In this document: in pieces, positions 9,358 through 18,180 of the stretch
Numbering within the stretch: position 1 is the first letter of the stretch
Layout of the letters: each line of letters opens with the position of its first letter
NCBI RefSeq assembly: GCF_018413645.1
Contig: NZ_JAHCDA010000002.1
Coordinates: 1,257,676-1,321,675 of the forward strand
Direction of reading: 5' to 3'
Length of the DNA: 64,000 nucleotides
Source: Roseococcus pinisoli
GTDB taxonomy: Bacteria > Pseudomonadota > Alphaproteobacteria > Acetobacterales > Acetobacteraceae
Notes under the pieces: model-generated
The model's input: only the letters and a program-made list of their open reading frames with translations
The model's database searches: none
What the model was told of the DNA's origin: nothing
Program-made: the position numbers and the translations under genes

Positions 9358-9596
9358 GCACACCCGTGGTCCAGGCCCTGATGCTCGACATGGTCGAGTG
9401 GCTCGCGCGATCGCCGCGCCCTTATGAGGAGGCGATCGAGGCCTGGCGCACCTCCTGCCCGCGCCTCACCGTCTGGGAGGATGCGATGGAGGAGGGCGTG
9501 ATCGAGAACCGGCGCGCGGCGGGCGGCGGCCTCGTGGTCGCCGTCACGCCGAAGGGCCTGGACATGTTGCGGAGGCGTCATCACCCGGCTGAATAG
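9354..9596 (+). CDS. Small conserved protein, winged-helix-like
   Basis: The 80-residue protein starts at an ATG that overlaps the exporter stop (ATGA), showing translational coupling. The sequence (LMLDMVEWLARSPRPYEEA, TSCPRLTVWEDAM, VAVTPKGLDMLRRR) reads like a small winged-helix domain. Its ending is of the kind seen in MarR/PadR-like proteins. I recognise it only as a small alphaproteobacterial hypothetical family. No function can be assigned. Confidence 0.75.
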   Translation: MSTPVVQALMLDMVEWLARSPRPYEEAIEAWRTSCPRLTVWEDAMEEGVIENRRAAGGGLVVAVTPKGLDMLRRRHHPAE

Positions 9597-9684
9597 GGCT
9601 GATCCATTCGCCTGCATGGCGAAGGCACCCTCCCTTCACCTATCTCATCCCCCGAAGCCACAAACCGGCTCACGGGATCAGACC

Positions 9685-10392
9685 ATGATCGACATCCGCC
9701 CCTTCGACACCCTCGGCCACGCCGACCACGGCTGGCTCAACGCCCGCCACCACTTCTCCTTCGCCAGCTACCACGACCCCAAGCGCATGAGCTGGGGCAA
9801 GCTGCGGGTCTGGAACGACGACGAGATCGCGGCCGGCAACGGCTTCGATCCCCACCCGCACCGCGACATGGAGATCATCACCTATGTCCGCGAGGGCGCG
9901 ATCACCCATCGCGACAGCATGGGCAACGAAGGCCGCACCGAAGCGGGCGACGTGCAGATCATGTCCGCCGGCACCGGCGTCACGCACAGCGAGTACAATC
10001 TGGAGCCGGAGACGACGAAGCTCTTCCAGATCTGGATCATGCCCGATGTGCGCGGCGCCAAGCCGAACTGGGGCGCGAAGAGCTTCCCCAGGGCCGGGCG
10101 CGAAGCGCGGTTCGAGGTGCTGGCCGGCGGCCGCGAAGGCGACGCGGCGGCTGGCGCGCTGCCCATCAACGCCGATGCGGCGGTGATGGCGGCGACGCTC
10201 TCCAAGGGCCAGGAGCTGCGCTACACGCTGGCCGAAGGCCGCGCGGCCTATCTCGTCGCGGCCAAGGGCAGCGGGTCGGTGAACGGCACGCCGCTCGGCC
10301 CGCGCGACGGGGCGGCGATCTACAAGGAGGACGAGGTCGTCATCGTCGCGAATGACGAGGCCGAATTCGTTCTCGTCGAGGTCGCGGCCTGA
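9685..10392 (+). CDS. Pirin family protein
   Basis: The 235-residue bicupin protein has the pirin metal motif: HPHRDMEIITYVREG near residue 60 and SAGTGVTHSEYN near residue 98, giving the His/Glu ligands of the N-terminal cupin. It resembles YhhW-type pirins that act as quercetin dioxygenases or redox sensors. An in-frame ATG upstream (9616) would add 23 residues unlike the family, so 9685 is preferred. A 10-base-pair hairpin follows the stop. Confidence 0.92.
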   Translation: MIDIRPFDTLGHADHGWLNARHHFSFASYHDPKRMSWGKLRVWNDDEIAAGNGFDPHPHRDMEIITYVREGAITHRDSMGNEGRTEAGDVQIMSAGTGVTHSEYNLEPETTKLFQIWIMPDVRGAKPNWGAKSFPRAGREARFEVLAGGREGDAAAGALPINADAAVMAATLSKGQELRYTLAEGRAAYLVAAKGSGSVNGTPLGPRDGAAIYKEDEVVIVANDEAEFVLVEVAA

Positions 10393-10407
10393 TCGGTCAC
10401 GCCTAAG

Positions 10408-10431
10408 GTGAAGGGGGATTTCCCCCTTCAC
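10408..10431 (+). terminator. Strong hairpin downstream of the pirin gene
   Basis: GTGAAGGGGG and CCCCCTTCAC form a perfect 10-bp stem with an ATTT loop, 15 bases after the stop. There is no T-tract, so it may be a Rho-assisted or mRNA-stabilising element. Confidence 0.5.
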
Positions 10432-10534
10432 GTCCCACCATACGAAACACTCCTTTTCGATCCGCATCCTGGCGCGGCGCGGCGCCTTTCGGTTAAAGCC
10501 GGATTCATCTTCGGAACGATAAGGAAGCACGGCC

Positions 10535-11104
10535 ATGAATGCCGCCTCGGAACAGGTCACGTCGGACACGCTCCTCGTGCGAAGCGCCACCGACGCCGAC
10601 ATGGAAGCCGTGGCCGACATCTACGGCCACTACGTGCTGCACGGCACGCCCACCTTCGAAACGGAACCGCCGGGCGCGAGCGAGATGGCGCGGCGCCATG
10701 CCGGGCTGGTTGCGCAGGGCTATCCCTATCTCGTCGCGGAGCGCGACGGCGTTGTGCTCGGCTATGCCTATGTCAGCTCCTACCGGCCGCGCCCGGCTTA
10801 TTGGAACACGGTCGAGAACTCGATTTACCTGCGGCATGACGCGGGCGGCCGCCGCGTCGGCACGCGGCTGCTGGCCGCGCTGATCGAGGAATGCGAGCGG
10901 CGCGGCTTCCGCCAGATCATCGCGATGATCGGGGACAGCGGAAACGAGGCCTCGCTGCGGCTGCATCTCGCGCATGGCTTCGAGAGCATCGGCACCCTGC
11001 GCGCGGTCGGCTACAAGCTCGGCCGCTGGATCGACACGGTCTGCCTGCAGCGCAGCCTGGGCCCGGGCGACACCATGCCGCCCGCGGGCCCGCCGCCCGG
11101 CTGA
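10535..11104 (+). CDS. GNAT N-acetyltransferase, phosphinothricin acetyltransferase-like
   Basis: The 189-residue protein belongs to the PAT/MnaT branch of GNAT enzymes. Seen are the ATDADMEAVADIYGHYVLHG start, an AYVSSYRPRPAY loop, the acetyl-CoA site DAGGRRVGTRLLAALIEE, and the SLRLHLAHGFESIGTLRAVG ending. Family members acetylate phosphinothricin, methionine sulfoximine/sulfone or related amino acids, and the native role is often methionine-derivative detoxification. The gene stands alone between a hairpin and the convergent liv operon. Confidence 0.88.
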   Translation: MNAASEQVTSDTLLVRSATDADMEAVADIYGHYVLHGTPTFETEPPGASEMARRHAGLVAQGYPYLVAERDGVVLGYAYVSSYRPRPAYWNTVENSIYLRHDAGGRRVGTRLLAALIEECERRGFRQIIAMIGDSGNEASLRLHLAHGFESIGTLRAVGYKLGRWIDTVCLQRSLGPGDTMPPAGPPPG

Positions 11105-11127
11105 CGGCGGCGGGTTGTCGGCGCCGC

Positions 11128-11784
11128 TCAGGCGGGCGCGATCTCGCCCCGCTCGATGACGTAGGTGCTGTCGACCAGCGGTCGCAGCAGGCCCGGATTG
11201 CTCTCGGTGATGAGGATCGCGACGTCCGGCAGCGCGTCGCGCAGGCGGCGCAGCGCCTCCGCGTAACGCAGCGCCAGCGCGGGCGCCAGGCCCTGGAAGG
11301 GCTCGTCCAGCAGGATCGCGCGCGTGCCGATCATCAGCGCGCGCGCCAGCGCGACCATCTTGCCTTGCCCGCCCGAGAGGCCGGCGGCCTTGCGCGGCGC
11401 CAGGTCCCGCAATTCCGGCAGCAGGGTGAAGACCGCCTCCATCCGCCGTGCCGTCTCCGCCGGGTCCAGCTTCAGCACCTGGGCCGGCAGCAGCATGTTG
11501 TCGTGCACGGTGAAGCTGCCGAAGAGCCGGCGATCCTCCGGCGCGTAGCCCACGCCGAGCCGAGCGCGGAAATGCGCGGGCACATGCGAGGCATTCTCCC
11601 CCGCCACCGAGACGCTGCCGGCGCGCAGCGGCAGCAGCCCCATCAGCGCGCGCAGCGTTGTGGTCTTGCCGGCGCCGTTGCGGCCGATCAGCGCCACGCG
11701 GCCGCCCGGCGGCACGTGCAGCGAAACGCCGCGCAGCACCGGCGCGCCGGCGATGTCGACGCAGGCGCCCTCAAGCCGCAGCAT
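11128..11784 (-). CDS. livF: Branched-chain amino acid ABC transporter ATP-binding protein LivF
   Basis: This is the second ATPase of a HAAT-type ABC importer. The 218-residue protein carries Walker A GRNGAGKTTT, signature LSGGQGKM, and Walker B AILLDEPFQGLAP. It is a little shorter than typical LivF (about 235). It is the last gene of the operon and overlaps livG by 14 bases. The substrate could be an amino acid, amide or aromatic acid, since the whole family is annotated by homology to Liv. Confidence 0.93.
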   Translation of the reverse strand: MLRLEGACVDIAGAPVLRGVSLHVPPGGRVALIGRNGAGKTTTLRALMGLLPLRAGSVSVAGENASHVPAHFRARLGVGYAPEDRRLFGSFTVHDNMLLPAQVLKLDPAETARRMEAVFTLLPELRDLAPRKAAGLSGGQGKMVALARALMIGTRAILLDEPFQGLAPALALRYAEALRRLRDALPDVAILITESNPGLLRPLVDSTYVIERGEIAPA

Positions 11785-12532
11785 GGCGCTCGATCCCGAT
11801 CACGTCGCGTTGCACCTGCGGGTCCGACAGCACCTCGGCGGGCGGGCCCAGCGCGGCGATCCTGCCCTGCGACCAGACGGCCACGCGGTCCGCGAAGCGC
11901 TCCACCACGTCCATGTCGTGCTCAACGAAGACGGCCGTGACCTGCGCCGCGCGCAGGACGCGGGCCAGCGTCTCCACCACCTCCATCTTCTCGTTCGCGG
12001 CCACGCCGGAGGTCGGCTCGTCCATCAGCAGCAGGCGCGGCTTCAGCGCGACGGCCATGGCGATGTCGGCCAGCTTGCGCGCGCCCTCGTTCAGCGCATC
12101 CGCCCGCGCCCCGGCGATGGAGGTGAGGCCGAAGCGCTCCAGCAGATCCACCGCCTCCTCGCGCCAGCGCGGACGCAGCAGCGGCGCCAGCGGCGACCAC
12201 GGCCCCTCCCGTGCGGCGATGGCGAGCGCGACATTCTCCAGCACCGTGTGCTCGGTGAAAAGCTGCGGCAGCTGGAAGGAGCGCGCGATGCCGCGCGCCA
12301 CGATGCGCCGGGGCGCCATGCCGGTAATGGCCTGGCCCTCATAGGTGATGATGCCGGCCTGCGGGCGCAGATAGCCGGTGGTCATGTTGATGAAGGTCGT
12401 CTTGCCGGCGCCGTTCGGCCCGATGATGGCCAGGAACTCGCCGCGCCGGACATCGAGGTCGATGCCGTCGGCCGCCTTCACGCCGCCGAAGGCCAGGCGC
12501 AGCCCCTGCGCCGAGAGAAGCACGTCGCTCAT
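11771..12532 (-). CDS. livG: Branched-chain amino acid ABC transporter ATP-binding protein LivG
   Basis: The ATG at 12532 gives 253 residues and overlaps the livM stop (ATGA). Walker A is GPNGAGKTTF and Walker B RLLLMDEPTSGVA, with the switch His in VFVEHDMDVV. The ABC signature is degenerate, LNEGARKLADIAMA, in place of the family's LSYGxQRxLEIA-like stretch. Since LivF keeps a standard LSGGQ, the pair may be functionally asymmetric. The upstream in-frame ATG at 12568 lies inside livM and is not preferred. Confidence 0.93.
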   Translation of the reverse strand: MSDVLLSAQGLRLAFGGVKAADGIDLDVRRGEFLAIIGPNGAGKTTFINMTTGYLRPQAGIITYEGQAITGMAPRRIVARGIARSFQLPQLFTEHTVLENVALAIAAREGPWSPLAPLLRPRWREEAVDLLERFGLTSIAGARADALNEGARKLADIAMAVALKPRLLLMDEPTSGVAANEKMEVVETLARVLRAAQVTAVFVEHDMDVVERFADRVAVWSQGRIAALGPPAEVLSDPQVQRDVIGIERHAAA

Positions 12533-13461
12533 GCGCGCCTCCGCCACAGGCTTTCGACCATGCCCCACAGGCCGCGGGAGAAGAACAGGATCACGCCCAG
12601 CAGCACGAGGCCGAGGATGGCCTGCCAGGCATCGGCGAAGCTCGCCGCCGCATAGACCCGAACCAGCTCGAAGGTCACCGCGCCGAGGAAGGGGCCGAGC
12701 GCGGCGCCGGCGCCGCCCAGGATGGCGATGAAGACCAGCTCGCCCGAGACGGTCCAGTAGCCCAGCAGCGGCGTCACATGGCGCGTCGTCATGGCGATGA
12801 TGCTGCCCGCCAGCCCGCCCATCAGCGCCGAGAGCACATAGGCCGAGAGCAGCACGGCGCGCGCCGGCAGGCCCATGAACTCAAGCCGCGTCTCACGCGT
12901 CTTGATGGCGGAAAGCGCCTGCCCCATCGGCGAGGCGAGGTAGAGGCGCACGAAGCAACCGATGGCCAGCGCCAGCACCAGCGCCGTCCCGAACATCGCC
13001 CATTCGAACTGGTCGCGCTCAAGGGCCATGCCGAGGAAGCGCGGCACGCCGACGCGGATGCCGTCCGTGCCCTTGGTGTAGTGGTAGAGCTTCTCCAGCA
13101 GCGAGTAGAACACCATGCTGATGGCGAGGTTCAGCATGCTGAAGAAGATGTCCCGGTAGCGCGACACAAAGAGGCCGATCACCAGCCCGAGCAGGCCCGA
13201 GAGCAGCATGGCCACGGGCATCAGGATCAGCGCCTCGGGCATCGCGGGCGCGAGGAAGGCCACGGTATAGGCGCCGAAGGAGAGGTAGAGTGCGTGGCCG
13301 AAGCTCACCTGTCCCGCCCGCAGCAGCAGCAGGATGCCGAGCACCGCGACGCCCTTGGCGAGGGCGATGGTCAGCACGAAGCGCAGCCAGGGCGCGAGGA
13401 TGGCCAGCAGCACCAGCAGCGCGGCGCCGCCGATCGCGAGAAGCGTTTCCGTTCTTCTCAT
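12529..13461 (-). CDS. livM: Branched-chain amino acid ABC transporter permease LivM
   Basis: The 310-residue inner-membrane permease has about eight to ten hydrophobic segments. It shows the LivM-type sequences RAGQVSFGHALYLSFGAYT and a C-terminal LGGAGAALGPFLGAVTFELV. It pairs with LivH to form the channel. It overlaps livG by four bases downstream. Upstream, 142 bases of hairpin-rich repeat separate it from livH, which is unusual in this otherwise tight operon. Confidence 0.93.
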   Translation of the reverse strand: MRRTETLLAIGGAALLVLLAILAPWLRFVLTIALAKGVAVLGILLLLRAGQVSFGHALYLSFGAYTVAFLAPAMPEALILMPVAMLLSGLLGLVIGLFVSRYRDIFFSMLNLAISMVFYSLLEKLYHYTKGTDGIRVGVPRFLGMALERDQFEWAMFGTALVLALAIGCFVRLYLASPMGQALSAIKTRETRLEFMGLPARAVLLSAYVLSALMGGLAGSIIAMTTRHVTPLLGYWTVSGELVFIAILGGAGAALGPFLGAVTFELVRVYAAASFADAWQAILGLVLLGVILFFSRGLWGMVESLWRRRA

Positions 13462-13473
13462 TCTACCGATCCC

Positions 13474-13573
13474 TTGAGGAGGGCTCTGCCCTCCTCAAAC
13501 TCCGCCCGCCAGGGCTTTTGGCCCTGGACCCCGGGACTCAAGTATTGGTTTCCAAAGGCCCTTCGGCCTTTGG
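13474..13573. repeat. REP-like cluster of three perfect hairpins between livH and livM
   Basis: Three consecutive dyads fill 100 bases. TTGAGGAGGGC/GCCCTCCTCAA has an 11-bp stem and TCT loop (13474-13498). CCAGGGC/GCCCTGG has a 7-bp stem (13509-13527). CCAAAGGCC/GGCCTTTGG has a 9-bp stem and CTTC loop (13552-13573). The wording (GGGCTCTGCCC, CCAGGGCTTTTGGCCCTGG) looks like dispersed palindromic elements of this group of bacteria. In the transcript it may act as a processing or stability element that sets different LivH and LivM levels. Confidence 0.7.
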
Positions 13574-13603
13574 TGGGGAGGGTCTTCCAGGAAGCTGTCC
13601 TGC

Positions 13604-14539
13604 TCATACCCGCCGCGTCTCCGCCACGCCGAACAGCCCCTGCGGCCGCACCAGCAGCACCGCCACCATGATGAGATAGGGCGTCAGCACCTCGGCCTCC
13701 GGCAGGAAGTAGACGGCGATGGAGCGGGAGAGGCCGATCATCAGGGCGGTCAGCGCCGCGCCCTCGATCTGGCCGAGCCCCGCCGTCGCCACCACGGCGA
13801 AGGAGAGCACGATGGTCTGCGCCCCCAGCCCCGGCACCAGCGAGGCCGTGGGCGAGGACAGCGCGCCGCCCAGCGCGGCCAGGATCGCGCCGAAGGTGAA
13901 GGTCAGCAGGTAGATGCGCGAGGCGTCGATGCCCATGGCCGTCGCGGCCTCGCGGTCGGTGGTGACGGCGACGATGACGCGCCCCGTCAGCGTCCGCCGC
14001 AGGAACCAGGCGAGGCCCACCAGCGTCGCCACCGCCACGCCCGGCAGGACGAAGAGCTGATAGGCCGTGAAGGGGATGAAATCGGCCCCGAAGGGCACGT
14101 CGAAATTGCCGAGCAGCCGCATCGCCGCATCGTTCTGCACGGGCTGCGTGCCCCAGATCAGCTTCTGCGCATCCTCCAGGATCATGAAGAGCGCGAAGGT
14201 GACGAGGAGCTGCAGCACCGGCTCCTGCGCATAGATCCGGCGCAACAGCAGCCGCTCGATCAGCGGACCGAGGATGCCGCCGACCAGCGCCGCCGCCACG
14301 AGCAGCACGGGCAGGCTGGCCCAGGCCGGCAGGCCGCTCGACGCCGCGAAGAGGCCGAGGCTCGCGGCCGCATAGGCGCCGATCGCGTAGAGCGAGCCAT
14401 GGGCGACGTTCAGCACGCGCAGCACGCCGAAGACGAGGTTCAGCCCCACCGCCACCATGAAGACGAGCGCCGCATAGGCGAGCCCGTCCAGCAGCGCGAG
14501 GCCGAGCAGCAGCCCGTTCTCCTCGAACCAGCCATACAT
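13604..14539 (-). CDS. livH: Branched-chain amino acid ABC transporter permease LivH
   Basis: The 311-residue inner-membrane permease has about eight hydrophobic segments. Diagnostic stretches are LNLVFGVLRVLNVAHGSLYAIGAY near the N terminus, REAATAMGIDASRIYLLTF, and the C-terminal LRPQGLFG-like VRPQGLFGVAETRRV. It lies 16 bases downstream of the receptor gene livK, so livK is the operon leader. Confidence 0.93.
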   Translation of the reverse strand: MYGWFEENGLLLGLALLDGLAYAALVFMVAVGLNLVFGVLRVLNVAHGSLYAIGAYAAASLGLFAASSGLPAWASLPVLLVAAALVGGILGPLIERLLLRRIYAQEPVLQLLVTFALFMILEDAQKLIWGTQPVQNDAAMRLLGNFDVPFGADFIPFTAYQLFVLPGVAVATLVGLAWFLRRTLTGRVIVAVTTDREAATAMGIDASRIYLLTFTFGAILAALGGALSSPTASLVPGLGAQTIVLSFAVVATAGLGQIEGAALTALMIGLSRSIAVYFLPEAEVLTPYLIMVAVLLVRPQGLFGVAETRRV

Positions 14540-14555
14540 GCGCGTGCCTCCCGGC

Positions 14556-15869
14556 TCAGATCGCCTCGCCCGCGGTGTTCTCCAGCCCTGCGCGCAGCGT
14601 CTTCAGCCAGTCCACGCTCTTCTGCCCGACCGGCGCGCTGACGTTGGTGGCGGGGTAGAGCATCATCTTCTCCGGCACCGCATAGGGCAGCGTGCCGAAA
14701 GAGGAGAGACCGACGATCTGGTCCTCCATTCCCTGCCCGTCCTCGCGGATGGTGATGCGCGAGGTCGGCGTGTCGAAGGTCAGGCCCTGGAAGGCCGCCG
14801 CCAGCTCCTGGTCGTTCGGCCAGCCACCGGACTTGGCCGCGATCGCCTTGGTGTAGGCCGCCTGCAGCGCCGAGAAGGCCTGGAACATGTGGTGGCAGGG
14901 ATAGATGGCGGGCTGGTTGAAGCGCTGCTGGTAGCCATTCACGAAGCGGTCCAGCGCCGCCTTGTCGCGCGGGCGCGGATGGTTGACCCAGTGGTCGCCG
15001 CGCGTGCCGATGATGTGGCCGGCCGGCATGGAGCGGCCCAGCGGCGGAAGCGAGGCCTCGGCCACCGGCAGCACCATCAGCGAACGCTCGAGCAGCCGCC
15101 GCTCATTGGCCTGCCGCACCAGCGTCACCAGTTCGCCGCCCCAGGAGGTGGAGAGGATGACGTCGGGCCGCAGCGCCAGCAGGCGGGTGATCTCGGTGGA
15201 GAAGTCGGTGCTGTTGAAGCGCGGGAAAAGCTCGGCCACGACGCGCACGCCGGGCTTCATCGCGTCCATGCCCGCGCGCCAGAGCTCCCAGGAATCGCGG
15301 CCCCAGGCGTAGTCCTGGTTGATGACCGCGATGCTGCGGAAATCGGGCTTGTGCTTCAGCAGGTAGAGCAGCGGCGCCAGCACCTCGGAGGTGCCGTAGC
15401 CCTGGGTGCGGAAGGCGAAGGGGTGGCGCCCCTCCTCGAAGATGCGCTGCGTGCCGCAGTCCCAGAGGATGGTCGTCTTGCGCATCTCGTCCGAGAGCGG
15501 CGTGCAGGCGAGGCAGGAGCCCGAGGAGATGGAGGCGAAGACGACATGCACGCCCTCGGACTGCACGAGGCGGCGGAACTCGCCGACCAGGTGCTCCGTG
15601 CCGGGGTTCTCGTCCACGAAGGAAAGCCGCACCGGCACGCCGCCGATGCCGCCCGCGGCGTTGATCTGCTCGGCCAGCATCTCGGCGGTCTGCTTGGCCG
15701 GAACCCCGAAGACGCTGGCCGGGCCGGAGAGGAAGGTGGTGATGCCGATCTTGAGCTCGGCGGGCTTGGCGGGCTGGGCCTCGGCGCCGGAACCGGCCAT
15801 GAGCAGGCTGCCGGAGGTGGCGGCGCCGGCGAGCACGGAACGGCGTGACATGGACGCGCTGGTCGTCAT
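14556..15869 (-). CDS. livK: ABC transporter substrate-binding protein, LivK type
   Basis: The 437-residue periplasmic receptor has a type I solute-binding fold. The N terminus, MTTSASMSRRSVLAGAATSG, carries a twin-arginine motif followed by a hydrophobic stretch and an AEAQP cleavage region. The mature start ELKIGITTFLSGPASVFG is typical of amide/urea/branched-chain amino acid receptors. It is first in the livKHMGF operon. An internal ATG at residue 7 (MSRRS) would also keep the Tat signal. Confidence 0.92.
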   Translation of the reverse strand: MTTSASMSRRSVLAGAATSGSLLMAGSGAEAQPAKPAELKIGITTFLSGPASVFGVPAKQTAEMLAEQINAAGGIGGVPVRLSFVDENPGTEHLVGEFRRLVQSEGVHVVFASISSGSCLACTPLSDEMRKTTILWDCGTQRIFEEGRHPFAFRTQGYGTSEVLAPLLYLLKHKPDFRSIAVINQDYAWGRDSWELWRAGMDAMKPGVRVVAELFPRFNSTDFSTEITRLLALRPDVILSTSWGGELVTLVRQANERRLLERSLMVLPVAEASLPPLGRSMPAGHIIGTRGDHWVNHPRPRDKAALDRFVNGYQQRFNQPAIYPCHHMFQAFSALQAAYTKAIAAKSGGWPNDQELAAAFQGLTFDTPTSRITIREDGQGMEDQIVGLSSFGTLPYAVPEKMMLYPATNVSAPVGQKSVDWLKTLRAGLENTAGEAI

Positions 15870-15964
15870 GACGTGATCTCCCTGGACAGGGTCGATTCAT
15901 GTCGTGATCGACCTCTTCACCGACGCTGCCCGAGGACAATGGCCAAAGCAAGCCTTGGCTGCCC

Positions 15965-17185
15965 TCAGGCCATGGCCCCCTTCGGCACGGCCCGCAGCGC
16001 GGCCACGAGGTCCACCGCCAGCGCCAGCGCCACGGCCACGCCGCCGACGAGGAAGAGGAGCTGGTAGTTCCCGCCCGTCGCCGTAAAGACGAAGCTCAAC
16101 CCATAGGCGGCGACGGCCTGGAAGAGGGCGAAGAACACCGTCGCCCGGCTCCAGGCGGCCTTCTGCCGGACGTGATGGCCCGGCAGGAGCTCGCCGATCC
16201 GGCCCAGCACCAGCGGCACCGTCCCCGTCACGAAGGCGCCGACCACGAGGCTCGACGCCCCCAGCGCGAGGGGGCCCGTGGCCACGGCCGGCAGGGCCAC
16301 CGCCACCGCCTCCAGCACGAAGCCGAGGCGCAGCGCCGTACCGAAGCCCACCCGATCGGCGAAGTGGCCGAGGAGCAGCGGGCCGAGCGTGGCGCCGATG
16401 CCGAAGAGGATCCAGTAGCCGGAGCCCGCCTGCACGCCCTGCCCCAGCCCGCGCGCCACGAAGTCGACCAGGAAGATCATGTGCGGAACCCAGCCCGCGG
16501 CGTTCAGTGCATAGGAGGCGTAGAGGGCGCGCAGCGGCAGGGGCCGGTGCGCGGCGGCCTTTTCCACGGGCGGCGGGGGCAGCGCGCCCTCGCGCGGCCA
16601 GCCCGCCCAGGCCGTGGCGGTGAGCAGCATCGACAGGGCGCCGAGGCCCAGCCAGGCCTGCGACAGCCCCTGCTGCAGCAGGAGCGGGACCAGCGTGCCG
16701 GAAATGGCGACCCCCGCCCCCACCCCCATGAAGATCAGCCCGCCCGCCAGTCCGCGCCGCGCCGGCGCCAGATGCGGCAGCACGGCCGGCGCCGCCAGCA
16801 CCATCAGCGCCCCGCCCGCGACGCCGGCCGCCAGCCGCCAGACGAAGAACCAGGCGAAGTCCACCGGATGGGTGCAGGCGAAGAAGGAAGCGGTCGCGAG
16901 GAGCATCATGGCCCGCAGCACGGCGACGGCGCCGAAGCGCGCGGCGAGCGGCCGCCCCAGCAGCGCGCCGGCGAGATAGCCGGCCAGGTTGGCGGCCCCC
17001 AGATAGGCCGCGGTCGAGGCCGCGAACCAATGGGCATCGACGATGGCCGGCAGGAGCGGGGTATAGGCGAAGCGCGCGAGGCCGATCCCGATCAGGCTGG
17101 CGCAGAAGGCGGAGAGGATGGATCGCCCGCCCACCACCTCTGCCCGGACAGGATTGGTTTCGCCCTTCCGGGCCGCGCGAGACAT
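15965..17185 (-). CDS. MFS transporter, YbfB family
   Basis: The 406-residue, 12-helix transporter starts at ATG 17185 (MSRAARKG); a longer frame to 17365 runs through the operator and the LysR gene and is rejected. The stretch SAFCASLIGIGLARFAYTPLLPAIV near the N terminus is typical of the YbfB/YjiJ branch. It lies 67 bases downstream of a LysR gene on the same strand, with an ATC-N9-GAT operator in between. It is probably an importer or exporter of a small organic acid linked to the PrpF-family enzyme upstream; this is inference. Confidence 0.9.
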   Translation of the reverse strand: MSRAARKGETNPVRAEVVGGRSILSAFCASLIGIGLARFAYTPLLPAIVDAHWFAASTAAYLGAANLAGYLAGALLGRPLAARFGAVAVLRAMMLLATASFFACTHPVDFAWFFVWRLAAGVAGGALMVLAAPAVLPHLAPARRGLAGGLIFMGVGAGVAISGTLVPLLLQQGLSQAWLGLGALSMLLTATAWAGWPREGALPPPPVEKAAAHRPLPLRALYASYALNAAGWVPHMIFLVDFVARGLGQGVQAGSGYWILFGIGATLGPLLLGHFADRVGFGTALRLGFVLEAVAVALPAVATGPLALGASSLVVGAFVTGTVPLVLGRIGELLPGHHVRQKAAWSRATVFFALFQAVAAYGLSFVFTATGGNYQLLFLVGGVAVALALAVDLVAALRAVPKGAMA

Positions 17186-17252
17186 GTCAGCTCCATCAGC
17201 TATCGCTGACGGAGAAGGTAGGAGCGCGGTCTTATCTATAAAATTGAATTGT

Positions 17253-18173
17253 TCAGATAACGGATATCTCTGCGGGAGATATCCCTTCCGCAGACCGGTC
17301 GTGCCCCGAGCCTGCGGCGCGCACGAGATTGAGGAAGGCGGCCAGCGCGCTCGACACATAGCCATCCGCCCGGCGGACGAAGAGCGTCTCCACCCAGGCG
17401 CGGTCCGGCGGCAGCGTGTGGAGGGCGACGCGGCCCTCCCGCTCCGCCTGGGCCGCCACCCCGCGCGGCAGCAGCGTGACCCCGACCCCGGCCGCGACGC
17501 AGCTCAGGATCGCATCGAGCGAGCCGAATTCCTGTGGCGTCGCCGTCACCGCCCCCATCCCGGCCAGCAGGTCCTCGAGACGCTGGCGATAGGAGCAGCC
17601 GAGCTGGAAGACGACGGTCCGCAGCTCCCGCACCTCCGGCAAGGCCGCGAGGGACGGGATCGCGGGGGAGGTCACCAGGACCAGCTCCTCCCGGAACACT
17701 GGCTCGGTCACGAGTTCGGGATGGGCCACGGGGCCCGCGACGAAGGCGCCTTCCACCCGGCATTCCAGCACATCGCCCAGCAGCTTGCGCGTGGTGCCCG
17801 TGCTCACGGCGAGCCGCACCGCCGGATGCTCGCGGGAGAAGCGGCCCAGCAGGGGGGAGAGGCGGAGCGCCGTCGTCGTCTCGAGGCCGCCGAGCAGCAG
17901 CGTCCCGGACGGCGTTCCGTCGTCCCGCGCGGCCACCTGCGCATCGCCCAGCAGCTTCCTGATCCGCCCCACGAAGGGCAGCATCCGCTGGCCGGCGGGC
18001 GTGACCGAGACGCCGCGCGCATGGCGCTGGAAGAGCGCGACGCCCAGCTCGTCCTCCAGGGCGCGGACCCGCGCCGTCACGTTGGACTGGACTGTGTTCA
18101 GCTCGCGCGCGGCCTGGTTCATGCTCCCGTGGCGGGACACGGCCTCGAAGACGCGCAGGTCGGAGATATCCAT
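17253..18173 (-). CDS. LysR-family transcriptional regulator
   Basis: The 306-residue protein starts MDISDLRVFEAVSRHGSMNQ and continues AARELNTVQSNVTARVRALE, a clear LysR winged helix. The effector domain follows. It lies between prpF and the MFS gene, all on the minus strand. Two nearly identical dyads flank it: one 8-26 bases before its own start and one spanning its last codons ahead of the MFS gene. This suggests negative autoregulation and control of the transporter. Confidence 0.92.
   Translation of the reverse strand: MDISDLRVFEAVSRHGSMNQAARELNTVQSNVTARVRALEDELGVALFQRHARGVSVTPAGQRMLPFVGRIRKLLGDAQVAARDDGTPSGTLLLGGLETTTALRLSPLLGRFSREHPAVRLAVSTGTTRKLLGDVLECRVEGAFVAGPVAHPELVTEPVFREELVLVTSPAIPSLAALPEVRELRTVVFQLGCSYRQRLEDLLAGMGAVTATPQEFGSLDAILSCVAAGVGVTLLPRGVAAQAEREGRVALHTLPPDRAWVETLFVRRADGYVSSALAAFLNLVRAAGSGHDRSAEGISPAEISVI
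17263..17283. promoter_or_regulatory. ATC-N9-GAT LysR operator ahead of the MFS gene
   Basis: GATATCTC-TGCGG-GAGATATC is a perfect 8-base dyad whose core is ATC-TCTGCGGGA-GAT. It overlaps the last codons of the LysR gene and lies 78-98 bases upstream of the MFS start. It shares the CGGGAGATA half-site with the site at 18181-18199. Confidence 0.6.
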
Positions 18174-18180
18174 GGGCCAC

